From: Saccopteryx bilineata
Taxonomy: Eukaryota; Chordata; Mammalia; Chiroptera; Emballonuridae
DNA: 64,000 nt
Assembly: GCF_036850765.1 (NCBI RefSeq)
Contig: NC_089501.1
Span: 15,414,997 to 15,478,996, forward strand
Direction of reading: 5' to 3'
Shown here: one piece after another, positions 58,801 through 64,000 of the stretch
Layout of the letters: each line of letters begins with the position of its first letter
Numbering within the stretch: the first letter of the stretch is position 1
Translations under genes and position numbers: made by a program
The notes under the pieces: model-generated
What the model was told of the DNA's origin: nothing
What the model saw: the letters and a program-made list of their open reading frames with translations, nothing else
Databases searched by the model: none

Positions 58801-59182
58801 TTTCAAACTCTACTTGGAGTTGTGCAAAACTCCGTAATCTTTCCTCAAATTTCCGTCTAATCTCTTCAACCTCTCCAGACATGGTTACTATGCGTTGGAC
58901 ATGCTGGGCTTCTGCACAAAGTTGCATGTCCTCAACTCTGTGCTTGTAAGCTTCAAATTCTGTCAACGCCTGCTTCTTCATTTTTATGTGATCTTCTAAT
59001 GACGCTTCCAAAACTTGAATCTTTCTCTTAAGATCTAACTCCTCTGTGACTTTGCTTTTATATGTTAATATTTTTTCTCTTGTTTCAGCGAGAATTTGTT
59101 GAATTTCTTCCTCATGAGCATCTTTGAGGGCCTGAATTGCAGATTCATGCTCATCATTTTTAGTGTTCAAAGCATATATTAC
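34744..59182 (-). CDS. FAM184A: FAM184A, coding exons 2-9 (spliced, partial gene)
   Basis: Eight minus-strand exons (58328-59182, 57686-57821, 55442-55623, 52502-52699, 47351-47473, 38402-38563, 35373-35494, 34744-34894) total 1929 nt, or 643 codons with no stop, and every junction keeps the frame. Recognisable stretches such as VIYALNTKNDEHESAIQALK, ELAWKHHMAIEAVHSNA and SWQKKVEDLLNQ identify FAM184A. The human protein is about 1140 residues, so this covers roughly residues 54 to 700. The product is E/K/Q-rich and almost wholly coiled coil, with no enzymatic motif; its molecular role is not established. The N-terminal exon lies beyond the right edge. Exons after 34744 were not found in the left 34.7 kb, so intron 9 probably runs off the window. 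Exon numbers assume a single upstream coding exon. All junctions look canonical except the intron 6 donor, which is GC. Confidence 0.93.
34895..35372 (-). repeat. FAM184A intron 8 with MIR fragment
   Basis: About 34960-35125 shows antisense MIR character (ttcaattaatcctcc, taacttacccaagacc). Nothing else was recognised. Confidence 0.45.
35373..35494 (-). CDS. FAM184A: FAM184A exon 8
   Basis: The exon is 122 nt, entering in phase 0 and leaving two bases (AG) of an Arg codon. The acceptor is ATTCTTCAG and the donor is CTTAG/GTACAG. The translation begins RELEQARHQHEEALSALKGE and ends MAHDLKIKWTENL. Confidence 0.9.
35495..36849. other. FAM184A intron 7, unassigned part
   Basis: No exon or clear repeat was recognised. 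The block 36040-36360 is less AT-rich but has no coding signature I can support. Confidence 0.4.
36850..37060 (-). mobile_element. L1 3' UTR fragment (antisense)
   Basis: tttcacgtatacaacatagt and tttacaaaatgatcatca-like blocks match an antisense old L1 3' UTR. Confidence 0.6.
37061..37449. other. unassigned AT-rich intron DNA
   Basis: Nothing recognised. Confidence 0.4.
37450..37695 (-). mobile_element. MIR SINE (antisense)
   Basis: cccatttaattactacaaga, gatgaggaaacacaggttta and aagttacacactaagcggtg follow MIR order. Confidence 0.75.
37895..38302 (+). mobile_element. MaLR-type solo LTR
   Basis: It runs from tgctatgggttgaattgtg through cttccagaactgtgagagaa to ggcagccctaagaaactaat, the landmark order of ancient ERVL-MaLR LTRs. 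No internal coding region is adjacent. Confidence 0.65.
38402..38563 (-). CDS. FAM184A: FAM184A exon 7
   Basis: The exon is 162 nt, 54 codons, phase 0 at both ends. The acceptor is TACTTGCAG before ATC and the donor is GTTGAG/GTAATT. It encodes LQDLVRKSEQGLGSAEGLIA and later LKETKDALLNVE. A hAT terminal repeat begins only about 25 bases upstream of the acceptor. Confidence 0.92.
38590..38828 (+). mobile_element. hAT non-autonomous element, 5' part
   Basis: Starts with cagtggtgggattcaaataa, a hAT-like terminus. The other end is missing because the sequence passes into an antisense L1 3' end. Its terminus lies about 25 bases upstream of the exon 7 splice acceptor. Confidence 0.65.
38829..39062 (-). 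mobile_element. L1 3' end (antisense, lineage A-like)
   Basis: A T-rich start is followed by attttaatttattgtgctta and a pyrimidine-rich block, mirroring the end of the lineage A L1 at 18230-18260. Confidence 0.65.
39063..39289. other. unassigned intron DNA
   Basis: Nothing recognised. Confidence 0.4.
39290..40130 (+). mobile_element. L2 LINE, split by a piggyBac MITE
   Basis: Blocks tccttcagaatcacatccaa, catgcctcagggcctttgca and tacagcatataatacagtgc are sense L2. The MITE at 39527-39776 interrupts it. Confidence 0.65.
39527..39776. mobile_element. piggyBac-type MITE
   Basis: The 250-bp element is bounded by TTAA at 39523-39526 and 39777-39780. Termini CCCTTTGAGTAGTA and, inverted, CCTGTTCAGTAGTA match at 11 of 14 positions. 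It has no transposase frame and was presumably mobilised in trans. TTAA targets and a CC start are hallmarks of the superfamily. Confidence 0.82.
40131..40384. other. unassigned intron DNA
   Basis: Nothing recognised. Confidence 0.4.
40385..41275 (-). mobile_element. old L1/HAL1 fragment (antisense), split by a SINE
   Basis: aaataaaactgctgaatcaa, agcatctcactgatttcatt and tcctttgcccatctggaa are antisense old-L1/HAL1 landmarks. The SINE at 40740-41124 interrupts them. Confidence 0.55.
40740..41124 (-). mobile_element. VES-like SINE
   Basis: A reversed copy with perfect 14-bp target duplications aattcatgattttg at 40726-40739 and 41125-41138. The CTCF-like core at 40843-40855 is CCACCAGGGGGTG, one CpG-type change. 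Confidence 0.96.
41560..42235 (+). mobile_element. L2 LINE fragment
   Basis: ccttgcctggactaatggaa and tccctcacaatttagcttca fall in sense L2 order. Decayed. Confidence 0.5.
42243..42432. mobile_element. hAT-Charlie-type MITE
   Basis: The 190-bp element has inverted termini CAGTAGCTCTCAAC and CAGGGTCTCTCAAC and internal blocks agtgtctggagaaatgtttg and tactaaacaccctaaag. The flanking 8 bp are only partly alike. Confidence 0.7.
42433..43668. other. unassigned intron DNA
   Basis: No clear gene or repeat was recognised. Confidence 0.35.
43669..44275 (+). mobile_element. MaLR/MLT1-type solo LTR
   Basis: Runs from ggtaggcagaattctaagat to gccactaagttctgtggtaa and gaaaactaatac, the landmark ends of an old MaLR-type LTR. 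No adjacent coding region. Confidence 0.6.
44276..46831. other. large unassigned part of FAM184A intron 6
   Basis: AT-rich with a short (AT)n near 44901-44912. No exon or classified repeat was recognised. Confidence 0.35.
46832..47021. mobile_element. hAT non-autonomous element, GC-rich
   Basis: The 190-bp element has termini CAGGCATCCCCAAACT and, inverted, CAGGGGGCCCCAAACT (13 of 16). The body is rich in ggcccgcc-type blocks. No clear 8-bp target repeat remains. Confidence 0.75.
47022..47350. other. intron 6 start region
   Basis: Includes the GC donor at 47349-47350. Nothing else was recognised. Confidence 0.5.
47351..47473 (-). CDS. FAM184A: FAM184A exon 6 (GC donor)
   Basis: The exon is 123 nt, 41 codons, phase 0 at both ends. 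The acceptor is TTCTTAAG before GAA-TTG-GAG. The translation starts ELEEQYKKEKLNLEEDKSRL and ends NSANQE. The donor reads CAAGAG/GCAAGC, a GC rather than GT 5' splice site. No nearby GT keeps the frame to exon 7, and the surrounding bases fit the usual AG/GCAAGT form of GC donors. Confidence 0.88.
47820..48132 (-). mobile_element. diverged tRNA-SINE in intron 5
   Basis: A reversed copy ending aacaactagccagggc with target repeats gcatttat at 47812-47819 and 48134-48141. It has lost the CTCF-like core and belongs to an older or different subfamily. Confidence 0.85.
48230..48605 (-). mobile_element. L2 LINE remnant (antisense)
   Basis: tgcctgcccttaataagctc and aacattccaggaagaagaaa are antisense L2 landmarks. 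Confidence 0.5.
48625..49115. mobile_element. probable old LTR, class unresolved
   Basis: tttccaagagtcctctcaca-type and gcataaaccatattgtttgc blocks recall a dispersed mammalian LTR. No terminal pairs or coding regions were found. Confidence 0.4.
49206..49440 (+). mobile_element. Tigger-type MITE, 5' part
   Basis: cagtagtcctcccttaccca, caattcataagttttaaatt and gaatcatccctttgtccagc are shared with the reversed copy at 62557-62997. Confidence 0.65.
49441..49738. other. unassigned spacer
   Basis: Nothing recognised. Confidence 0.4.
49739..50540 (-). mobile_element. L1 3' end (antisense), split by a hAT MITE
   Basis: cttaatcccttcacctttta, cacttagcataatatcctct and atccatgctgtagggaac mark the antisense L1 3' end. 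The hAT element interrupts it at 50072-50419. Confidence 0.75.
50072..50419. mobile_element. hAT MITE with 8-bp target duplication
   Basis: The 348-bp element has termini CAGTGGTAGTCAACCT and, inverted, CAGGGGTAGTCAACCT (15 of 16). Target repeats ctttacat (50064-50071) and gtttacat (50420-50427) differ at one base. It has no coding capacity. Confidence 0.9.
50793..51150 (+). mobile_element. diverged VES-like SINE
   Basis: gatcctggctggttggctca head, good B-box (gggtttgattcc) and a tail ending in (AC)n at 51136-51150. The CTCF-like core is mutated (ccccctaatgg). Confidence 0.9.
51151..51469. other. unassigned intron DNA
   Basis: Nothing recognised. Confidence 0.4.
51470..52060. mobile_element. 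cluster of three MIR SINE fragments
   Basis: Two sense fragments (about 51470-51655 with taagtaaatcattcaggttt; 51665-51860 with ccatgaccttgaacaagtgt and tcagtaaaatgggtataaca) and one antisense (about 51875-52060 with cttaaccttcacaggagcat). Confidence 0.7.
52061..52501. other. intron 5 segment next to exon 5, unassigned
   Basis: Contains only the exon 5 donor region. Nothing else was recognised. Confidence 0.4.
52502..52699 (-). CDS. FAM184A: FAM184A exon 5
   Basis: The exon is 198 nt, 66 codons, phase 0 at both ends. The acceptor is ATTTTAG before AAA-GTA-AAT and the donor is CAAATG/GTAATT. It contains TLEELAWKHHMAIEAVHSNA, the most recognisable FAM184A block. The open frame continues 51 bases into the intron before a stop, which explains a longer apparent ORF here. 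Confidence 0.93.
53065..53959 (-). mobile_element. L2 LINE remnant (antisense) with polypurine tract
   Basis: ggagccaaacgatgaggggt and atccaggcaagaaatgacag are antisense L2 landmarks; the copy resumes after the SINE at 54367-54960. Confidence 0.5.
53203..53367 (+). repeat. 165-bp pure polypurine tract with (GGA)n
   Basis: Every base from 53203 to 53367 is A or G, with a perfect (AGG)n core at about 53294-53362. The open frames through it (poly-Gly, poly-Arg, poly-Leu) are repeat artefacts, not proteins. In FAM184A pre-mRNA it is a long polypyrimidine tract inside intron 4. Confidence 0.95.
53972..54354 (+). mobile_element. VES-like SINE
   Basis: Well-preserved copy with perfect B-box (gggttcgattcc). 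Target duplications aagaatgatgcc (53960-53971) and aagaatgacgcc (54355-54366) differ at one base. Confidence 0.96.
54246..54258 (-). promoter_or_regulatory. CTCF-core-like motif in SINE
   Basis: The minus strand reads CCACCAGGGGGCG. A partial second unit (ggtggtgggcag) lies just upstream at 54229-54240. Confidence 0.5.
54961..55441. other. intron 4 segment next to exon 4, unassigned
   Basis: A run of 9 G at 55418-55426 follows the exon 4 donor region. No other feature. Confidence 0.4.
55442..55623 (-). CDS. FAM184A: FAM184A exon 4
   Basis: The exon is 182 nt. Its first two bases (GT) complete the Ser codon split from exon 3, and it ends in phase 0 at GAGAAG/GTAAAAG. The acceptor is GGAGTAG. 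The encoded segment includes HIGMLQATQMTQEVTIKDLE and SQLEEERALLQSRTQSLDEE, charged coiled coil. Confidence 0.93.
55624..56290. other. unassigned part of intron 3
   Basis: Nothing recognised. Confidence 0.4.
56291..56525 (+). mobile_element. 5'-truncated L1 3' end
   Basis: tggttaccagaggggaacgg, ctgtattatagaactataca and attaaccaatgtcacttcaa match the L1 3' end at 7427-7661. Confidence 0.8.
56526..57019. other. unassigned part of intron 3
   Basis: Short open frames here resemble neither a known protein nor FAM184A; nothing supported. Confidence 0.4.
57030..57399 (+). mobile_element. VES-like SINE
   Basis: Well-preserved copy with perfect 10-bp target duplications gcatgttttt at 57020-57029 and 57400-57409. 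It lies about 290 bases from exon 3. Confidence 0.96.
57299..57311 (-). promoter_or_regulatory. CTCF-core-like motif in SINE
   Basis: The minus strand reads CCACCAGGGGGCG, single unit. Confidence 0.5.
57686..57821 (-). CDS. FAM184A: FAM184A exon 3
   Basis: The exon is 136 nt, entering in phase 0 and leaving one base of a split Ser codon. The acceptor is TTCTTAG and the donor is A/GTATGT. The translation LQKQLDDAKEGEMALLSKHK, followed by EVESELAAARERLQQQASDL, continues the coiled coil. Confidence 0.93.
57822..58327. other. FAM184A intron 2
   Basis: A short 506-base intron with no recognised repeat. The donor is GTGAG and the acceptor TTCTTAG. Confidence 0.7.
58328..59182 (-). CDS. FAM184A: FAM184A exon 2 (large coiled-coil exon)
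   Basis: This exon is 855 nt, exactly 285 codons, phase 0 at both ends. The acceptor reads TTTGCAG before GTA-ATA-TAT (V-I-Y) and the donor is CAG/GTGAG after ENNVQ. It encodes a continuous heptad-rich coiled coil (EEEIQQILAETREKIL, RKFEERLRSFAQLQVEFEKD, LEELRLERKKLIEDYEGKLN). An in-frame ATG at 59218 lies in intron sequence upstream of the acceptor and is not the native start. An open frame on the opposite strand near 58534-58860 is a by-product of this exon's composition. Confidence 0.95.
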
Positions 59183-59607
59183 CTGCAAAGTTTTCAAGGA
59201 GAGGAATTCAGTAAACATCCTCTTATTTTTTTTTTTTTTTTGCTTATCTCATGCGTTTTTTTTTTTCTATCTTAAAGTTAATTCTTTTATTTGGAATGAT
59301 ACGTTTCTATGGACTTAATATTGACTGATAAATATTAAATACTGACACATCATACATTGTTTCTGAATTCATAGATTGATTTACTTAGCAAACTGTTACT
59401 TGGGAACAGTTTTAAATGTGCCTATAAAGACTTTTCAATTAGGATTTTAAGCATTCAAAATTGAGAATGTTTTACTACAAATAGAGCAGCGGGGAGTGTA
59501 GGCCCAGTAATCACGGCCATCACAGCCAGGCACGTGCAGGTTCTCATTGAATTCGGGCAGACAGTAAAGAAACTGCGGAGCCAAACACTGGTGGGCCATA
59601 CCTTTAC

Positions 59608-59820
59608 CAGTGGTCAGCAAACTCATTAGTCTACAGAGCCAAATATCAACAGTACAACAATTGAAATTTCTTTTGAGAGCTAAATTTTTAAACTTAAACT
59701 ATATAGGTAGGTACATTTTTCTTAACTTAATTTAGGGTACTCCTCAGCTGGCCTTTGTGCCCACACTCAAGGGGCCAAAGAGCTGCATGTGGCTCACAAG
59801 CCGCGGTTTGCTGACCACTG
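59608..59820. mobile_element. hAT MITE with perfect 15-bp termini
   Basis: The 213-bp element in intron 1 has inverted ends both reading CAGTGGTCAGCAAAC. No coding capacity; the 8-bp flanks no longer match. Confidence 0.85.
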
Positions 59821-62457
59821 TAATAGCCTAACAATTGGCCAGCGAGTAAAAACAAACACAGAGGTCACAAAAACCCACTCACACATTCTCCAGTTCCACA
59901 ACCCCCGGAGAATCCTTTCCGGTTTTTCCTAGAATCAAAGGCCCCCGCCAGTCTAAGCCACCTCTGGTTCCCCTTCTGTCAATGTGGCTTCTCTCTCCTT
60001 CCCTTCCATCTGGCTTCTTCTTCAGCACTCTGCATCCTCTCTGCTCTCACTCTGCAAAAACATGGCTTCCTTCTTCCTCCTCACTCTCCTTCTTTTCTTC
60101 TTAAAACTTTTTGGCATGAAACCCCTCCTCCAGCACACATTAGCGTAACAATGGACCTTCCCAAGCAGGAAGGTAATCTGCGATCTCACAGACCAGCACC
60201 ATTTTTAACAATAAAAGTGAGCAAACTCAGAAAACACAACCTTTACAAACTCATTTGCCCAACAGGGAGAAAAAAGACAGAGGAGGCCACCTGCCCTACT
60301 AGAAGAGCGCTTTCCTGCGGAGCAGTCTAGCTCCCTGGGGCGGTGGAGGGACCAGGGCAGAAGCCTCACAGGAAGCCCCGGCCCCACCCTGGGTCCCCTG
60401 GAGACCAGAGAGGCCTGCCCCGGGAGTGAGGCTCTGGGGCCGCAGCCATCCCACACACCTCTTTCACCTGCTTTAACATCCAATACATTTTATTTTATTT
60501 CCCATAAATATGTTATGTTGAAACTAAAGATAGGATACTAACTGCATACAATATTTTTTGTAATAAATGTCTGTTAATGAGAAGAGTAAAAATACATTTT
60601 AAATTTAGAAATTTCCTTTTCTAATCCTATGGTTTGTAAAGCAGATCTTCTTCTCTCCCAAGTGGTTTCCTCACAAGTTCCAATCAGTGTTCTGCGGCTC
60701 ACACTTCAGGTGCTGTAGTTTGCGCCCAGGCCCCCTCCGCCTCCCAGCAGGCAGAGCCCTGCAGTTAGAGTGCTCTGGTACGGGGCTCTGTTTCTATTTC
60801 AGTGTTGGGCTTTAATGATTCCATTGAGATTTCCCAGCCTTAATTCCAAAGACAACATGTTCCCTTTATAGTCACACTCCCATTCTTCCGTGTCCCCTGA
60901 CGCCCTCCATCACACCACTGTGGTCCACTGTGCACGATTCATGGCTATTACTTAAAGCTTAGAGATGTGTCCACCTTCTTGAAGTAAAAAAAAAGTGAGC
61001 AGAATACAATCACAATCCAGAAGCAAAAAAAGCAGCGTCCTTCAGCTTTGCTCATTTTACTGTGCTCTTACTCTGACTTTAGAAATGAGTTCCGGCACCA
61101 AACACCGGACACTGCAATTAAGATGCAAAGTCATAACCATTTCTGTAGAGAACTTGTTTATGTAACCTGGGGCAATTAAGACAGACTACCTCGCTCTCCA
61201 CGTTATCCTGGAAGCTCGAATCTGGACTGTCAGCTGCTGGGACAGCAGCTGCACTAGCAGGAGGTCACACTGCAGGCCTAGCCCACACAGGGGCTTTGCT
61301 CTCTCCCCACAAACTTGGTTTGCTGACCCAGTCCCTGTCCGCATCCTCACTAGGTCTGCTGTAACTATTTTGTGAGATCTACTCATACCAGAGTTAAAAA
61401 GACTGAGAAATGACAGGACCCCCATCTGTCTTAATATAGCTACCCTTTCTCCTCCAAGGCCCACAAGAAAACAGACACACAGAAGGAAAATAAACACTCA
61501 TTTATAGACTTTCTCTTTTTTTTAATTACCCTAATTCCAAATCCCAAATTACGTCCTTAATGAGCTAACACAGGTCCCCATGGAAGATTCCTTTCATTTT
61601 TACATATTCATAAATTTGTAAAATTATGAAGTGCATGACTTCCTATTCCCTTCCCCCAGGGTCATACCTGCCTACCATGTTGATGGCCAGAAAAAACTGG
61701 GACACTAAGAACAAACACGCCAGCCAGACGGACATAAGTCCATTTGACAGAACGCCTAGAGGAGAGCTGGCCTCACCACAGGTCTCAGACCTTCCACGGC
61801 AGGTCTGTGTGCATCCCTTATAGGTCTCAGTAAGCACCTGGAAGAAAAAGAGATAACCAAAGAAACGGAACCTCCAGAGAAAACCAAGTCACACCTTTAG
61901 CATTTGCTCGAGGTAACGATCTTGAAAAGGACCACCAGGACATGCTGAGATTCCATCTCACTGGGGATAAAATGTAGGAGGAACATAATATGTGAGCTTT
62001 CCCTTGTCAGTAACTTATTGAAATTCTGTCCTCTTTTTTCTAATATTTAATTTCCTTCCAATCTTTCAAGAGTCAGCTTACGTCCTGCCTTCTATAATAA
62101 GCCTTGCAAGACCGCCGAAACCCATGGGAGTCTAGCCTTTATCTTCAGCACTTCCATTTCCTTAACACCACTCATTCCTGAAACTTAATAAATGTTAGAA
62201 AAATTTAATTTGGAGGTCTTGACAACTAGTTGGAAAGCTGTGTGAGGATGTTGAAGAGTCTAGAAAAGTAGCGAAAGGTGTAAAAGCACAGTAACTCACA
62301 CAAATGTGAATAAAAATAATAAAAGGTGAAAGGTGAAATTTAAAAGGACAGTATAACAGAACAAAGTTAGAAATTTTTTTAAAGTAATTAACATATCTGA
62401 CAAATAACAGAGACGTATCTTGGTAAGGAGCTCTATTTCACTTTATCTTCTAATCCA
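59821..62457. other. unassigned part of FAM184A intron 1
   Basis: No exon 1, CpG island or clear repeat was recognised. A pyrimidine-rich block lies at about 59970-60110. Confidence 0.4.
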
Positions 62458-62556
62458 GGGGTCAGCAAACTATATAGCCTGTAGAAAAAATATGGCTGCT
62501 GCTTCTCAGAAATAAAGCTTTACTGGTGCACAGCTACGCCTGCTCACCTAGTAGAG
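62458..62556 (-). mobile_element. MER20-like fragment
   Basis: ggggtcagcaaactatatag and aaataaagctttactggtgc match a reversed MER20 end, truncated by the adjacent Tigger element. Confidence 0.5.
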
Positions 62557-62997
62557 CAGTGCTCCCTATCCACAGGAAACATACCAAGACCCCCAGGGGA
62601 TGCCTAAACTGAAGCTAGTCCTGAACCCTATCTATATTCTACTTTCTCCTATATGTACATGTAATTTGTAAATTAGTAAGAGGTTAACACCAATAACTCA
62701 TAATGCAAAACAATTATAATATACTGTGATAAAAGTTATGCAAATATGGCCTATCTCTCTCAAAATACTTGACTGTACCATCTGTACAGCATGAACACAC
62801 TGGATAAAGGCATGATCTGATCCTGCACAGCTCAGGATGGGACAACACGAGATTTTATCATTCTACTCACAATGGCACACAATTTAAAACTTATGAACTA
62901 CTCATTTCCAGAATTTTCCATTTAATATTTTTGGACCATGGTTGGCCACAGGTAACTGAAGCTTCAGAAAATAAAAATGGATAAGGAGAGACTACTG
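62557..62997 (-). mobile_element. Tigger-type MITE
   Basis: The 441-bp element reads cagtgctccctatccacag at one end and ends ctactg, with taaggagagactactg forming the other terminus. It shares blocks with the copy at 49206. Confidence 0.65.
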
Positions 62998-64000
62998 TAT
63001 TCTTTACTTCCCACATTAACAGCAGACGAGTTGTGGAAAAGACATGATAACAGACTTCTGTCCTGATCTATACATAGACAAGCCATCTTAGCAGATAAAA
63101 TTGTTAGCCAAAATTTTTAAAAGTCTCACTTTGCACCAACTTTGTATACTTTCCACCATAATTCACACATTGAAAAAACCAATTATGTGATTTGAAAGTA
63201 TTATAGAAGAAATACAGTATCATAGTAGTCATATATTAGTATTTCTTCTAAGAAAGCAGTGTTAAAATAAATTTCTAAAAACTTAAAAAGTAACAATAAA
63301 AGGATCCCAAACATAGAAACTAATCAATAGTGAGTGCTCCTGCAACGACTTTTTGAAGTACATCACTCTTTTAATTATATTTTTTCAAAATAAGAATGCT
63401 ATATATAAATTTTCAAATAGACCTTAAGTAGAAGTAGTAGCCTCTGTTCACTTTTCTACATAATTACAAAGGTAACCATTAGTATCTTTCTCTGATTATT
63501 TATTATTTGTCAGACCAAGGTAATATAAGCATTCTATGTTCTTTAAACATATTCTGCTATTTGACCAAGATAATATAAATTTTCTATGTTCTTTAAACAC
63601 ATCCTGCTACTTAAAGTAGCAGAACTAACCAAACTGGATTATTACCCTCAATAAAATAATGTCTCCAAGCTTCAAGTTTCTCAATGTTGAAGAAAATATC
63701 ATATTTATTCTACCCTAGTGTTGTTATAAGATCAACCTATCTTTGACATTTTTAGAATGTTCCATAAAGTTTTTTTTAAAAAATATAACACTCTGTAAGG
63801 CCTCCTTATGGTTGCATCGTTTATTGAGACTAATTTTATAAGAAACTTCAGTAAATAATCATAATCATCCATAAAATTGGTTATTATTTTCCACATAGGA
63901 AAAGGAAACTCTCTGATGTCTCTTTTCATAAACTATTTTAAAAGACACTAAGAGCAATTTACAGTTTTTCTGGAACTATAAACATTCATGAAATGGGATA
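62998..64000. other. unassigned AT-rich intron DNA
   Basis: Apart from a 50-bp tandem duplication at 63513-63612, nothing was recognised. Confidence 0.4.
63513..63612. repeat. tandem duplication, 50-bp period
   Basis: The unit starting gaccaaggtaatataagc at 63513 recurs at 63563 with several substitutions. Both share ttctatgttctttaaaca. Confidence 0.85.

Noticed and set aside
58534..58860. A 108-codon plus-strand frame opposite FAM184A exon 2.
   Set aside because: It is the shadow of the conserved coiled-coil exon; the exon's frame and splice sites explain the region.
59186..59218. In-frame ATG upstream of exon 2 as an alternative start.
   Set aside because: It lies beyond a good acceptor (TTTGCAG) and the residues from it to the acceptor do not match FAM184A; an unmapped alternative first exon cannot be excluded but is unsupported.
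1..64000. CRISPR-like or other prokaryotic defence arrays.
   Set aside because: No regularly spaced short repeats or prokaryotic gene organisation; spliced exons, SINEs and L1s show vertebrate DNA.

Overview
The window is mammalian nuclear DNA, almost certainly from a bat. It has long AT-rich introns, ancient mammal-wide repeats (L2, MIR, MER5/MER20, Tigger, MaLR-type LTRs) and at least twelve copies of a tRNA-derived SINE of about 400 bp. The head of that SINE (ggccctggccggttggctcag) resembles the bat VES family. Non-autonomous hAT elements and a piggyBac-type MITE are also present, as is usual in bats. A recent full-length L1 argues against fruit bats (Pteropodidae), whose L1s are long inactive. 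I cannot fix the family; Emballonuridae is a guess.

One protein-coding gene is visible: the middle of FAM184A on the minus strand. Eight exons (59182 down to 34744) join with compatible phases into 643 uninterrupted codons of coiled-coil protein. The first exon lies beyond the right edge and the 3' exons beyond the left edge. All splice sites are GT-AG except intron 6, which reads GC-AG. A hAT terminal repeat ends about 25 bases upstream of the 3' splice site of that same intron.

Layout: 1-12 kb, unassigned AT-rich DNA with scattered old repeats, a 113-bp tandem duplication and a head-to-tail SINE pair sharing three target-site copies. 12.0-18.3 kb, an old full-length L1 with many breaks and a SINE inside ORF2. 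20.06-27.87 kb, a young full-length L1 with a 17-bp target-site duplication, intact ORF1 and only two visible lesions in ORF2. 28.6-34.7 kb, L2, nested SINEs and L1 3' ends. 34.7-59.2 kb, FAM184A exons 9 to 2, with introns full of L2, MIR, LTR, hAT, piggyBac and SINE copies and a 165-bp pure-purine tract. 59.2-64 kb, part of intron 1 with a hAT MITE and a Tigger element.

The most promising signal outside the gene is that the dominant SINE carries a CTCF-core-like motif (CCACCAGGGGGCG), in some copies twice in tandem. Dispersal of this SINE may therefore be seeding CTCF sites. I found no bacterial-type system, CRISPR array, rRNA or genuine tRNA gene.
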